From NCBI RefSeq assembly GCF_014698965.1, contig NZ_JACXAE010000091.1:20693-84692 (forward strand): DNA of 64,000 bases, written 5' to 3'. The notes below the pieces were generated by a model. It made no database searches. It saw only the letters and a list, made by a program, of their open reading frames with translations, and was not told the DNA's origin. Position numbers and translations under genes: made by a program. This DNA comes from Iningainema tapete BLCC-T55 (lineage in GTDB: Bacteria > Cyanobacteriota > Cyanobacteriia > Cyanobacteriales > Nostocaceae). Positions 56,401 through 64,000 of this stretch are shown here, one piece after another (position 1 is the stretch's first letter; the number at the start of each line of letters is the position of its first letter).

Positions 56401-57837
56401 ATGGTTCAACATCGCCTTTCTACTGGAGTTTCGGGTCTGGACGAAGTTTTGCATGGAGGTCTGCTTCCAAATCGAGCATATCTAGTGCGGGGGGGTCCTG
56501 GAACGGGTAAAACCACTCTGGGAATACACTTTCTTGCTGCTGGAGTTGCCAATGGTGAAACCAGCTTGTACATTACTTTAGGAGAACCAGCAGAACAAAT
56601 TCGCGCTAATGCCGAAGCTCTCAATTGTAACGCCAAGAATATTGATTTTCTTGACCTAAGTCCGAATGCCGAATTTTTCTTGAGAGTTGAAACTTATGAC
56701 ATATTCTCCCCTGCAGAAGTCGAACGAGAGCCAATTACCCAAAGAATTATCGAGCAAGTAGAAGCTCTCAAACCAAGGCGCGTTTTTGTTGATTGCATGA
56801 CACAGTTTCGCTATCTATCTAACGATACTTTTTTATTTCGCAAACAGGTGCTATCATTCATTCGCTTCATATTAGCACAAGAGGCCACTGTATTGTTTGC
56901 CTCAGAGAGTAGTAACACTACTCCAGATGATGACTTGCAATTTATCGGTGATGGCATCATTCATCTTCATCATTCTCTAACAGAAAGAAATATCTGTGTG
57001 AGTAAGTATCGCGGTTCAGATTTTCAAGGTGGTTTGCACCCGATGCGATTAACTAAAACAGGTATGGAGGTATTTCCTCGCTTGCAACCAGAAGTTGATC
57101 AAAAGCAATTTGTTTGTGAAGCTATTCCTTCTGGTGTCCCAGAATTAGATCAAATGTTGCACGGTGGGTTAGAAAGAGGTACTGTCACCCTCTTAACTGG
57201 TGCAACTGGTGCAGGCAAAACTACTTTGGGAGTGCAGTTTATTAGTGGAGCTGCTCATAGAGGGGAAAGATCTGTAATTTACACGTTTGCAGAAACTCCA
57301 GAATCTTTGCTTTTTCGTTCAGAATCAGTAAATATACCAATTAAAGCAATGAGAGAGTGTGGCATACTCTCAATTATAGAAATACCACTGCAATTGACAG
57401 CCGACGAATTCTCTCGTTTGGTACAGGCTGAGGTAGAACAAAAGCAAGCTAAAATAGTGATGATAGATAGTATTTGTGGTTATCAGGAGGCTTTAGGAGG
57501 CAAAGATTTAGTCAGCCACCTCCATGTTTTGTGCAGATATTTGCAGAATATGGGCGTAACTGTACTGTTAATTAATGATACAGAATATATTATTGGCGAA
57601 TTTCGCACTACAGAATTTGGTATTAGTCATTTAGTAGATAATATTGTTTTTTTACGCTACTTAGAAATTCAAGGTCAGATGCGAAAAGCAATCGGAGTGC
57701 TGAAAAAGCGCTTATCTGATTTTGAAAAAAATTTGCGTGAGATCGAAATTAACCGTTACGGAATCAAGGTCGGTAAACCACTTGAGGGTTTGCGGGGCAT
57801 TCTTAATGGTACACCAGAATGGAATAGTTTGGTGTAG
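56401..57837 (+). CDS. KaiC-like double RecA-domain ATPase
   Basis: A 478-residue protein with two KaiC-type domains. CI-like: GGPGTGKTT (31-39); CII-like: GATGAGKT (267-274). Motifs such as TGVSGLDEVLHGGL and IPSGVPELDQMLHGGL begin each half. Compared by eye with clock KaiC, the paired catalytic glutamates are reduced to one per domain (GEP, AET), and the phosphorylation segment reads ISHLVDNIVFLRYLEI, keeping the first Ser position but not the Thr. It is therefore a KaiC homologue but probably not the clock protein. The next gene is a histidine kinase 156 bp downstream. Confidence 0.9.
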   Translation: MVQHRLSTGVSGLDEVLHGGLLPNRAYLVRGGPGTGKTTLGIHFLAAGVANGETSLYITLGEPAEQIRANAEALNCNAKNIDFLDLSPNAEFFLRVETYDIFSPAEVEREPITQRIIEQVEALKPRRVFVDCMTQFRYLSNDTFLFRKQVLSFIRFILAQEATVLFASESSNTTPDDDLQFIGDGIIHLHHSLTERNICVSKYRGSDFQGGLHPMRLTKTGMEVFPRLQPEVDQKQFVCEAIPSGVPELDQMLHGGLERGTVTLLTGATGAGKTTLGVQFISGAAHRGERSVIYTFAETPESLLFRSESVNIPIKAMRECGILSIIEIPLQLTADEFSRLVQAEVEQKQAKIVMIDSICGYQEALGGKDLVSHLHVLCRYLQNMGVTVLLINDTEYIIGEFRTTEFGISHLVDNIVFLRYLEIQGQMRKAIGVLKKRLSDFEKNLREIEINRYGIKVGKPLEGLRGILNGTPEWNSLV

Positions 57838-57993
57838 TAAAAAAAATTTACAATTAATAATTCGTAATCCGTAAATCAACTAATGGATAATTATGTAACA
57901 GAATAAAAGCTGATTTTAATACATATATTTAGTCTGATGGTAGGGTGACAAGAATTATTCAGGATAAGCACGCGACTGAGAGGGAGAGTAGCT

Positions 57994-59187
57994 GTGAGCA
58001 AAATTTTGCTACTACTAGATAATCAGAAAAATAGCTGCTTGATGGCGCAATGGTTGGAAACCCGCTATGAAGTGATTGTATCGGATGCTTTAAATGTGGC
58101 GACTTTATGGGAGCAGCCTTTTGATTTGTGTATTTTGTGTGGTGTGACACTTGAGCGCATAACTTCACAGGTAAAAGCCAGAAGAGAAGCAGAGTCACCT
58201 GTTTTGTTACCATTTCTGTTGGTGACGTCGCGACGAGGAGTAGGGATGGCTACTCGTCTACGAATCACTCAGTCAGATAATTATACCCGTTTATGGCAAA
58301 ATATCGACGAGTTGATTGTGACGCCAATTGAAAAACTGGAGTTGCTAACAAGAGTAGAGGTATTATTGCGATCGCGTCAACTTTCTCAGCAACTCCATAC
58401 TGCTAACAAAAAACTGCTGATGGAAGTAGAGCAAAGGCGATGTCTAGAGGCAGAAATTCGCGACTGTTTGCAAAAAGAACGAGAAATGAGCGAACTTAAA
58501 TCCCGGTTTGTGGCAATGGTGTCTCATGAGTTTCGCTCTCCGCTGCAAATTATTTTGTCTTGTGCTCAAATCATAGAACTTCACGCTCAACAACTATCTC
58601 AAGATAGAAAAAAACAATTTTTTCGCCAAATTAAACAAGCAGTCAAAAAAATGTCCGAGTTAATAGATGATGTACTGCTAATTGGTAAAGTTGATTTAGG
58701 TAAATTCAAATCAAACATCCAACCGTTGAATTTAGTAGAATTATGTAGCGATATAGTAGAAGAAATCCGTTTAAGTACAAGTAGCCACCAGGAAATTACC
58801 TTAATCACCTCTGGTAAATGTAGCAAAGTTTACGTAGACGAGCATCTCATCCGCCATATCCTGTGTAACTTACTTACCAATGCCGTTAAGTATTCTCCCT
58901 CCAACAGTATAATTAACCTGTTTCTTCATTGCCATGAAGATGAAGCTATCTTTCAAATTCAAGATTATGGCATAGGTATCCCCTCAGAAGACAAAGAAAA
59001 ACTATTCAGCTTATTCCATCGCGCCACTAACGTCAAAGATATTCCCGGTACAGGTTTAGGGCTGGCGATCGTCAAAAGATGTGTAGATTTATACGGCGGT
59101 AAAATAGCCGTAGAAAGTGAACTAGGAGTAGGAACCACCTTCACCGTCACACTCCCCCTACCACAACTAGCGGCAATTTATCGCTAG
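57994..59187 (+). CDS. Histidine kinase with an N-terminal degenerate receiver
   Basis: A 397-residue kinase, GTG start. Residues about 1-128 fold like a receiver, but the acidic pocket is lost (LLLLDN for DD, CILCG at the phosphoacceptor strand), though a TP pair remains near the Lys position. A coiled linker (about 128-165) leads to the phosphoacceptor His in SRFVAMVSHEFRSPLQ. The ATPase domain (about 280-390) has ILCNLLTNAVKYSP, QDYGIGIPSEDKEKLFSLFH and GTGLGLAIVKR. Soluble. A pseudo-receiver kinase after a KaiC homologue recalls CikA in the clock; a signalling pair is inferred. Confidence 0.9.
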   Translation: MSKILLLLDNQKNSCLMAQWLETRYEVIVSDALNVATLWEQPFDLCILCGVTLERITSQVKARREAESPVLLPFLLVTSRRGVGMATRLRITQSDNYTRLWQNIDELIVTPIEKLELLTRVEVLLRSRQLSQQLHTANKKLLMEVEQRRCLEAEIRDCLQKEREMSELKSRFVAMVSHEFRSPLQIILSCAQIIELHAQQLSQDRKKQFFRQIKQAVKKMSELIDDVLLIGKVDLGKFKSNIQPLNLVELCSDIVEEIRLSTSSHQEITLITSGKCSKVYVDEHLIRHILCNLLTNAVKYSPSNSIINLFLHCHEDEAIFQIQDYGIGIPSEDKEKLFSLFHRATNVKDIPGTGLGLAIVKRCVDLYGGKIAVESELGVGTTFTVTLPLPQLAAIYR

Positions 59188-59189
59188 AT

Positions 59190-59222
59190 AGATCCCCGAC
59201 TTCTTGGAGAAGTCGGGGATCT
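59190..59222. terminator. 33-nt palindrome, second copy
   Basis: Arms AGATCCCCGACTTCT / AGAAGTCGGGGATCT with loop TGG, identical in arms to 16647-16679, right after the kinase stop. It may end transcription here; no T-run is present. Confidence 0.6.
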
Positions 59223-59303
59223 GATGTTAGTTTTATCACCATTATGGGATTAATAGCTAAAGAGAGATAGGAGTGCGTCTGCTGTTTTAGCTATTTCTTT
59301 ATA

Positions 59304-61190
59304 ATGTGGTTGAGATACATGAATCAAACATCTTTGACTTCGCTGGGCAAAATTGTTTTGGCTACAGCCTACTTGGTTATGGTTGCGCCGATATCTTCAG
59401 TTTACGCATCTGGGTTACCTACTACTGAAAATTCTCACTCGCCACAATTGTTATTGGCGGATGATAATGATGACGACGACGATGATGACGATAACAAACA
59501 GGTTCAGGTTGTGCCAGAAAGTGTGAAAACAGCCGTTTTAGAGGATATTTCTCGACGTACAAATGTAGAAATTTCCGCTTTGCGTGTTGTTAAGGCTCAA
59601 AAGCAGACTTGGGCTGATGGCTGTTTGGGTTTAAAAGGGAATGAATGCACTCAAAATGTTGTGCCTGGTTGGCAAGTTTTCGTTGCCGACAAGCAAAAAA
59701 TGTGGGTGTATCGTACTGATGAGTCGGGAAAAGTCGCTATGTTGGATGAAGGCTTAACTCAAGCTGTTAGTGCCACAATGTTAAGAACACAAACTACCAC
59801 TAGTCAAGTTACTAGTCGCACTACTGTACAGCGGCAAGTGATGACTGTACAACGTACTACCCAAGCAAGAGCGAGTGCTGTTGCTTACGACAGTAAAAAA
59901 CCAGGTTTTACTCTCGCTATTTTACAACCGTCCGGTAACTTTACAGAAGTAATTGCCCGTGTTTCTGTGAAGGCTAAACGTGGTAAAGGCTATTTTAAAG
60001 AACGGTTTTTGGGTGATTATAAGTATAAGATTAAGCACAAGGCAAAGTTTGTCAAGGGGTTAAAAGCAGGCGATCGCATTGTTGTGCGCTTGTTCGATCC
60101 CCAAAACCGCTTTATCGGCTACAGCGAATTTGATTGTTTAACAGCAAATACAGCGGTTAACTTAATTTTGTCAGCTAATCCAACACAGTATCAAGTTGTG
60201 CGCACTGTTTATGGTGTTGATGCTGACTTTGACGGCAAAATTGATGCTGGTACTACCACTTACGATTATTTTACCCAAGTTAGTGGACAGCGAGTCAGCT
60301 TCTTCAGTAATTCCCGACAAATCAGAGCTAGCCAATTCCAGGTACAAGGTTTATCAACAATTACTGCAACTAGTGTTTATCCAGCTTCTTTTACTAAAGA
60401 GTCTATTAGTGCCTTTAGTTCCAGTTTAGCACCAGCACTGAAAGCTGCTCCTGGTAAGTTAGTGCCATTGAACCAAAACGATGACAGTAACTCTACTTAC
60501 GATATCACCGAATTGATGAAAAATTATCGTCAGGTAGGTGTAGCTAATGGAGTCTTAGTTAAATTTTCCGATGTTTCAACCAATCATTGGGCGAGAGATT
60601 TTATTGCTGAGTTGGCGGCAATCGAAGTGATCGAAGGATTTCCTGATGGTACGTTTCGTCCCGATCAACAAGTAACTCGCGCTCAATTTGCAGCAATGAT
60701 TAGTCAAGCTTTTGAGAAGGTTAAAGTTCGCAACGCCATCAAATTCAAGGATGTCTCCTCTAGATATTGGGCATACAATGCTATTCGCGAAGCTTATCAA
60801 ACAGGCTTTCTAGGAACTTTTGGTAATGAATTCAAGCCTACCATTAGCCTTTCTCGCTTGGAAGTAATGCTGGGGTTGGCACGGGGATTAAACTACACTA
60901 CTAGTAGTTCCACAGAGGCAATTTTAGCAAATTATACTGATGCAGATACAATTCGTAGCGATGTTCGTCAGGCGATCGCAGCTCTGACAAATCGTGGTAT
61001 TGTCGTCAATTATCCCAATGCCCAATCGCTCAATGCGGATAAAGTCGCCACCAGAGCAGAAGTTTGTGCTTTGTTGTACAAAGCTTTAGTCAGTACAGGC
61101 GATGTAGCAGATATATCTTCACCGCATACTGTAGAAAAAACAGCGGTAGAAGCCCAAGAAGACGATGATGACACTCAGGGTAGAGAGTAA
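59304..61190 (+). CDS. S-layer homology (SLH) domain surface protein
   Basis: A 628-residue exported protein. A signal segment (about 14-35; LGKIVLATAYLVMVAPISSV) precedes an extremely acidic stretch (DDNDDDDDDDDN, about 51-62). A small domain follows with WADGCLGLKGNEC, often seen in cyanobacterial exported proteins, and a middle beta-rich region. The C-terminus carries three SLH motifs (about 420-600; FSDVSTNHWARDFIAELAA, GFPDGTFRPDQQVTRAQFAA) which bind pyruvylated polymers of the cell wall. A second acidic tail (EAQEDDDDTQGRE) ends the protein. Probably Ca2+-sensitive and surface anchored. Confidence 0.9.
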   Translation: MWLRYMNQTSLTSLGKIVLATAYLVMVAPISSVYASGLPTTENSHSPQLLLADDNDDDDDDDDNKQVQVVPESVKTAVLEDISRRTNVEISALRVVKAQKQTWADGCLGLKGNECTQNVVPGWQVFVADKQKMWVYRTDESGKVAMLDEGLTQAVSATMLRTQTTTSQVTSRTTVQRQVMTVQRTTQARASAVAYDSKKPGFTLAILQPSGNFTEVIARVSVKAKRGKGYFKERFLGDYKYKIKHKAKFVKGLKAGDRIVVRLFDPQNRFIGYSEFDCLTANTAVNLILSANPTQYQVVRTVYGVDADFDGKIDAGTTTYDYFTQVSGQRVSFFSNSRQIRASQFQVQGLSTITATSVYPASFTKESISAFSSSLAPALKAAPGKLVPLNQNDDSNSTYDITELMKNYRQVGVANGVLVKFSDVSTNHWARDFIAELAAIEVIEGFPDGTFRPDQQVTRAQFAAMISQAFEKVKVRNAIKFKDVSSRYWAYNAIREAYQTGFLGTFGNEFKPTISLSRLEVMLGLARGLNYTTSSSTEAILANYTDADTIRSDVRQAIAALTNRGIVVNYPNAQSLNADKVATRAEVCALLYKALVSTGDVADISSPHTVEKTAVEAQEDDDDTQGRE

Positions 61191-61293
61191 AAAATTCCCG
61201 TCCACATGGTGGAAGTAACGACGAAGGTGGGCGCACTCCAGGTGGAAAGAAGTAATACCATTTCACGCTCGGGCATGATACATATCAACTCGC

Positions 61294-61322
61294 TCAGAGA
61301 CGCGATATATCGCGTCTCTACA
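61294..61322. repeat. AGAGACGCGATATATCGCGTCTCT palindrome family member
   Basis: Perfect palindrome with AGAGACGCGATA / TATCGCGTCTCT arms, same end sequences as 21505-21585 and 23933-23961. Confidence 0.65.
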
Positions 61323-61391
61323 TCTAAAATTTGTCTCGCAGTTAAAGTGAATGGGTATAACATGCGCTAACCTTTTACAGAAACCCGGTTT

Positions 61392-61449
61392 ATAAAAAAA
61401 CTGGGTTTATGGAGTTATTCATAAAAAAACTGGGTTTGTGGAGTTATTC
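61392..61449. repeat. 29-bp tandem duplication
   Basis: Two units (61392-61420, 61421-61449) beginning ATAAAAAAACTGGGTTT, differing at one base. It abuts the stop of the broken protease-like gene. Confidence 0.8.
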
Positions 61450-61816
61450 TCAAGTTGCTTCCAGAGTCAAAATTCCTGATGGCATGTCTGCCAACAAACG
61501 CATAGTTTTTAACCACTGACTACCAAGTAAGACTTCCGTAATTTCGTCGCCAGCATAGATGGGTATTTCAAATACAATTCCATCAAGCGCGTATTCCCAC
61601 ATAAATCTTAAAAATTGCTATCCCTTGTGCTGTTCGCAGTTGTCGCTCACGCAAATAACGCCAATCTAGCGCCTCTAAATCTTGAGCATTAACAGCAAGT
61701 AGCTCTGTAAACCCTGTATCCAGCATAGCAATTACTGGTAGTTCTAATCCGTCAGCAGCAATCAAATCTATATCAAAATATAATTCGCCATCACGGACAT
61801 AATTGCCTTCCATCAT
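61450..61816 (-). pseudogene. Frameshifted clan AA (retropepsin-like) aspartic protease
   Basis: The first frame (ATG at 61816) gives LELPVIAMLDTGFTELLAVN with the DTG catalytic triad, then LEALDWRYLRERQLRTAQG, and hits a stop at 61583. The second frame continues with the missing end: GIVFEIPIYAGDEITEVLLG, SQWLKTMRLLADMPSGILTL, stop at 61450. Joined, they make one protein of usual length (about 120). The frameshift is near 61595-61610. It overlaps the stop of the preceding gene (ATGA), so it was second in a two-gene operon. Confidence 0.8.
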
Positions 61817-62130
61817 ATCCTGCCAGCAACTCCTGTTTCATTGATAACGAAAATGAAAGGAATAGCATTTGAGTACAACTGATGGCACATTTGGGTTACT
61901 ACTTCTTCATCTTTATCAATAAAATAATCACCACTATTTGGTTCAACAGCCATAAACCAGTTATAGTGAGTTTTAATTAACTCTGGCTAGAAGCGATCAA
62001 AAATCACTTTGCTGCGTTGATAATTTGCTTCTAATTCAGAGCGCCATTGGGCTTTTTATTCTTCTTTCCACTGAATCTCTGGAAATATTCTTCCCCGACG
62101 TACTACGCGAACAGGCTTTGTATCAGTCAT
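61813..62130 (-). pseudogene. Operon partner of the protease gene, broken by two in-frame stops
   Basis: Reading from ATG 62130 the frame is 105 codons with two internal stops, TAA at codon 25 (62056-62058) and TAG at codon 48 (61987-61989). Both sit where a Gln would fit (KEE-stop-KAQW, DRF-stop-PELIK), consistent with C-to-T changes. The rest reads coherently: SGDYFIDKDEEVVTQM and FIFVINETGVAGRI. The final TGA overlaps the ATG of the protease pseudogene. It resembles the small hypothetical gene usually found before clan AA protease genes in cyanobacteria. Confidence 0.75.
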
Positions 62131-62576
62131 AACTTAAGATGTTTGATTGCGATTATATCTGATTAAGTACTATGATATAGCAATCCTAATTGAGTTATAA
62201 ACCGCCCTCCGGGTCCTTCCTCGTTCCCAGCCTCCGGCTGGGAATGCCTTCAGTGAGGCTCCGCCTCCCGCACCTCTCCAGCACAACCCAAAAATAAAGA
62301 GTGTGTTCGCGTTGCACTCTCCTCCATAACGTTGTCAAGCGTCGGTAAATACGGAGCATCAAGCTAAAGGCACGAAGGGTGTGATTAAAAATGATTAATT
62401 AATAGTTTTTTTACATAATTGTATGTTTTTCATAAGTATTTATATAATTCTGGTTAATTTTGAAAATTTACTTACGTTGAATAGCTTGATTTTAAAGATT
62501 CGATTTACTCACCAATTAACATAATATATCTAGTTAAAATAATAAAAATATTAAAATTAATTTGCTAGAGGTGAAT
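62131..62576. other. Intergenic region with a REP-like element and AT-rich promoter region
   Basis: Contains a REP-like palindrome (62221-62272) and a segment near 62290-62390 that reads like remnant mobile DNA (GCGTCGGTAAATACGGAGC), then AT-rich sequence before the small membrane-protein gene. No gene recognised. Confidence 0.5.
62221..62272. repeat. REP-like element A
   Basis: TCGTTCCCAGCCTCCGGCTG then GGAATGCC and GAGGCTCCGCCTC. It is the reverse complement of elements C1/C2 downstream of the RAYT gene. Each has a TTCCCAGCC/GGCTGGGAA stem and a GAGGC/GCCTC stem. Confidence 0.8.
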
Positions 62577-62804
62577 GTGATAGCACAGGTTATTTTAGCA
62601 GTGGCACCAGTAGCAGACAAGGCGTTTGACTGCTTACGTTTGTGGCTTAGTGGTACTGCTTACAAATCCGGTTATGCAGATGGATTAAAGGTAGGATTGC
62701 TTTATGGAGCAAGCGGAATGTTTTTACTAGTTGTGGTAGTAGGTGCAGTAATTTTTATCATTAAGCAAATGCAGTCACCTCCAAACTTAGGATACGCAGT
62801 TTAG
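62577..62804 (+). CDS. Small single-span membrane protein
   Basis: About 75 residues, preferred start GTG at 62577 (VIAQVILAVAPVADKAF) with AGAGG about 5 nt upstream. A hydrophobic helix (LLVVVVGAVIFIIKQM, about residues 49-67) follows a glycine-rich stretch (GYADGLKVGLLYGASGMF). No family recognised. It is next to a REP/RAYT region and may be a lineage-specific gene. Confidence 0.5.
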   Translation: MIAQVILAVAPVADKAFDCLRLWLSGTAYKSGYADGLKVGLLYGASGMFLLVVVVGAVIFIIKQMQSPPNLGYAV

Positions 62805-62815
62805 ATTTTCGTATC

Positions 62816-62863
62816 TCGTTCCCAGGCTGAGCCTGGGAACAGACTCTATGAGGCTCAGCCTCA
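62816..62863. repeat. REP-like element B
   Basis: Two perfect palindromes: GTTCCCAGGC/GCCTGGGAAC (62818-62840) and GAGGCTCAGCCTC (62851-62863). Different base pairs in the stems from elements A/C but the same architecture, placed 21 bp before the RAYT gene. Confidence 0.8.
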
Positions 62864-62884
62864 CCCTAAAACTAAGGTAACACA

Positions 62885-63472
62885 ATGGGACGCAGCCGCT
62901 ATCACGTATTAGGAAATCAACCCCACTTTCTCACCTGCACTATAGTCAACTGGATACCATTATTCGGTCAAGTTGAACTTGCACAAATTGTTATAGACTC
63001 CCTCAATTTTCTCCACCGCCACCAACGTTTAACAATTTACAGTTTTGTAATTATGGAGAATCATCTTCACCTCATAGCGTCTTCTGCAAATTTATCCAAG
63101 GAAATAGGTGATTTTAAATCATTTACTGCTCGATCTATTATTGACTTACTTAAGAAAAAGAACTCTATCTATATACTTAATCAGCTTGAGTTTTATAAAG
63201 TAAAACACAAGAAAAACCAAGAATATCAGCTTTGGCAAGAAGGTTTTCACCCACAAGCTATTTTGAATGAGGAAATGTTTCGACAAAAGTTGGATTATAT
63301 TCACAATAATCCGATCAAACGGGGGTATGTGGATGATCCGGCTCATTGGCGGTATTCTAGTTATCGGAATTACATGGAACAGCCTAGTTTGGTGCAGGTG
63401 GAGTTGATTGATTTTTCTTTGGAGGCGGAGCCTCCAGAAGGCATTCCCAGCCGGAGGCTGGGAACGAGGTGA
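62885..63472 (+). CDS. REP-associated tyrosine transposase (RAYT, Y1/IS200-like)
   Basis: A 195-residue single-strand HUH/Y1 transposase. YHVLGNQPHFLTCTIVNW is the family N-terminus; the metal-binding HUH motif is MENHLHLI (His60, His62); the nucleophile is probably Tyr138 in QKLDYIHNNPIKRGYV. Palindromes on both sides (62816-62863; 63421-63562) are its expected substrates. Residues about 179-195 (AEPPEGIPSRRLGTR) are encoded by REP element C1, so the original C-terminus was replaced or extended by a REP. Such proteins mobilise REP sequences in the genome rather than themselves. Confidence 0.88.
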   Translation: MGRSRYHVLGNQPHFLTCTIVNWIPLFGQVELAQIVIDSLNFLHRHQRLTIYSFVIMENHLHLIASSANLSKEIGDFKSFTARSIIDLLKKKNSIYILNQLEFYKVKHKKNQEYQLWQEGFHPQAILNEEMFRQKLDYIHNNPIKRGYVDDPAHWRYSSYRNYMEQPSLVQVELIDFSLEAEPPEGIPSRRLGTR

Positions 63473-63485
63473 CGGCTAGAGGCAA
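63421..63485. repeat. REP-like element C1
   Basis: 65 nt starting GGAGGCGGAGCCTCC, with CATTCCCAGCCGGAGGCTGG and a CTAGAGGCAA end. It overlaps the last 17 codons of the RAYT gene. Confidence 0.85.
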
Positions 63486-63496
63486 ACGAGTTGTTT

Positions 63497-63562
63497 GGAG
63501 GCGGAGCCTCACTGAAGGCATTCCCAGCCGGAGGCTGGGAACGAGGTGACGGCTAGAGGCAA
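63497..63562. repeat. REP-like element C2
   Basis: 66 nt, near-identical direct copy of C1 (GGAGGCGGAGCCTCACTGAA...). Element A is its inverse. It carries the stop codon of the truncated DUF4279 gene. Confidence 0.85.
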
Positions 63563-63747
63563 GGAAAGCTTTCTTTAATCCAAAGTGTTTCATGCCTAAC
63601 TGCACTTTTAGAATTGCGTCTGCTTAAAGGAGTTCCTTTTTCGTATGATTCGGTTGGTTGTACTTCTATAATATCTGTTATTTGGGCTGTACTCATTGTT
63701 TTGCTACCAATCCGTAAAGAAGCACTATTCCACTTTTCATCCATCAT
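63553..63747 (-). pseudogene. Truncated DUF4279-like gene, 5' part only
   Basis: A 64-codon frame. SASLRIGSKTMSTAQITDII, VQPTESYEKGTPLSRRN and ETLWIKES match the N-terminal half of DUF4279 proteins (typically about 130 residues). After KES the frame runs into REP element C2 and stops within it. The 3' half is not seen in the window. It looks like a gene cut by insertion of the REP/RAYT block. Confidence 0.6.
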
Positions 63748-64000
63748 AACAACTCCAATTTATATAAATTGAGATTTCATAGTAACAGGTGCGATCGCCA
63801 CAGTACAATCGTGTCGATATCTTTACTATTTTGATGCGGGTAATGATGGAATGGGAGTAGGTGGTGGTGTAATGGTTAATGCGATTCCTACGAGTAGGAT
63901 ACCAGCGATAAATGCGGTGGCGATCGGGTCTTCAGAATTAATGGTGATGAATTTTTTTAATATAAAACAGGACTGACTAGTTTAAACAAGCTAAAATTTA
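63748..64000. other. Window end, no firm gene
   Basis: A minus-strand open frame (stop at 63826, upstream stop at 63982) encodes IATAFIAGILLVGIALTITP and a proline-rich tail, like a short membrane peptide, but it has no ATG, GTG or TTG start. Not called as a gene. Confidence 0.35.

Noticed and set aside
63826..63981. Short membrane peptide gene at the window end
   Set aside because: The translation looks plausible, but there is no ATG, GTG or TTG start codon in frame.

Overview
The window is chromosomal DNA from a cyanobacterium, most likely a filamentous, heterocyst-forming (Nostocales-type) strain. The evidence is the many HIP1 octamers (GCGATCGC), tandem heptanucleotide repeats between genes, a kdp operon of the Anabaena kind (a KdpG-like subunit and a KdpD cut down to its N-terminal sensor part), an iron-porin-like SLH protein, a ScyD/ScyE-type PEP-CTERM protein and several families found almost only in cyanobacteria (DUF3386 and others). 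No rRNA, tRNA or CRISPR array was recognised.

Layout. 1-4341: kdpB-kdpG-kdpC-short kdpD (kdpA presumably lies just upstream). 4424-8542: AnmK cell-wall recycling kinase, then two convergent envelope glycosyltransferases. 8975-12770: degraded and small genes, a MocR-type regulator, DUF3386 and a GAF-LuxR regulator. 12801-15913: a two-gene HEPN / KGGVGR double-ATPase operon that looks like a conflict or defence module, next to a Uma2 nuclease-like gene. 16678-22928: sugar ABC ATPase, SSB, fused peptide-type ABC ATPase, PadR regulator, MgtE. 24047-30476: a GH15/phosphorylase-kinase-like protein, DUF938 methyltransferase, AraC regulator and PEP-CTERM beta-propeller protein. The last two each follow a copy of the same 34-nt sequence.

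30714-36023: a response-regulator/thioredoxin-reductase fusion that has lost its redox cysteines, a VapBC-type toxin-antitoxin pair, and two tandem cyclic-nucleotide-domain histidine kinases. They read as one signalling unit interrupted by a TA cassette. 36192-38105: aldo/keto reductase, acetyltransferase and peroxiredoxin, closely spaced. 38110-45685: aminopeptidase P, DUF1838, ParDE, and a three-gene ABC-2 exporter with a nearby methyltransferase. 45714-55861: SLH protein, GNAT / S10 peptidase / alpha-beta hydrolase operon, a secreted toroid-like protein, NarL regulator, Era, an aspartoacylase-like gene and a carotenoid oxygenase.

56401-59187: a KaiC-like double-domain ATPase followed by a histidine kinase with a degenerate receiver. 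59304-61190: an SLH surface protein. The last 3 kb is a decaying, mobile-element-influenced zone: an operon broken by two in-frame stops and a frameshift, a REP-associated tyrosine transposase (RAYT) surrounded by its REP-like palindromes, and a truncated DUF4279 gene.

The most noteworthy items are the HEPN/KGGVGR operon, the cysteine-less REC-thioredoxin-reductase with its two kinases, the KaiC-like/pseudo-receiver kinase pair, the shared 34-nt element around the AraC gene, and the RAYT whose C-terminus is encoded by its own REP sequence. All family assignments were made by reading the translations by eye; no database search was run.
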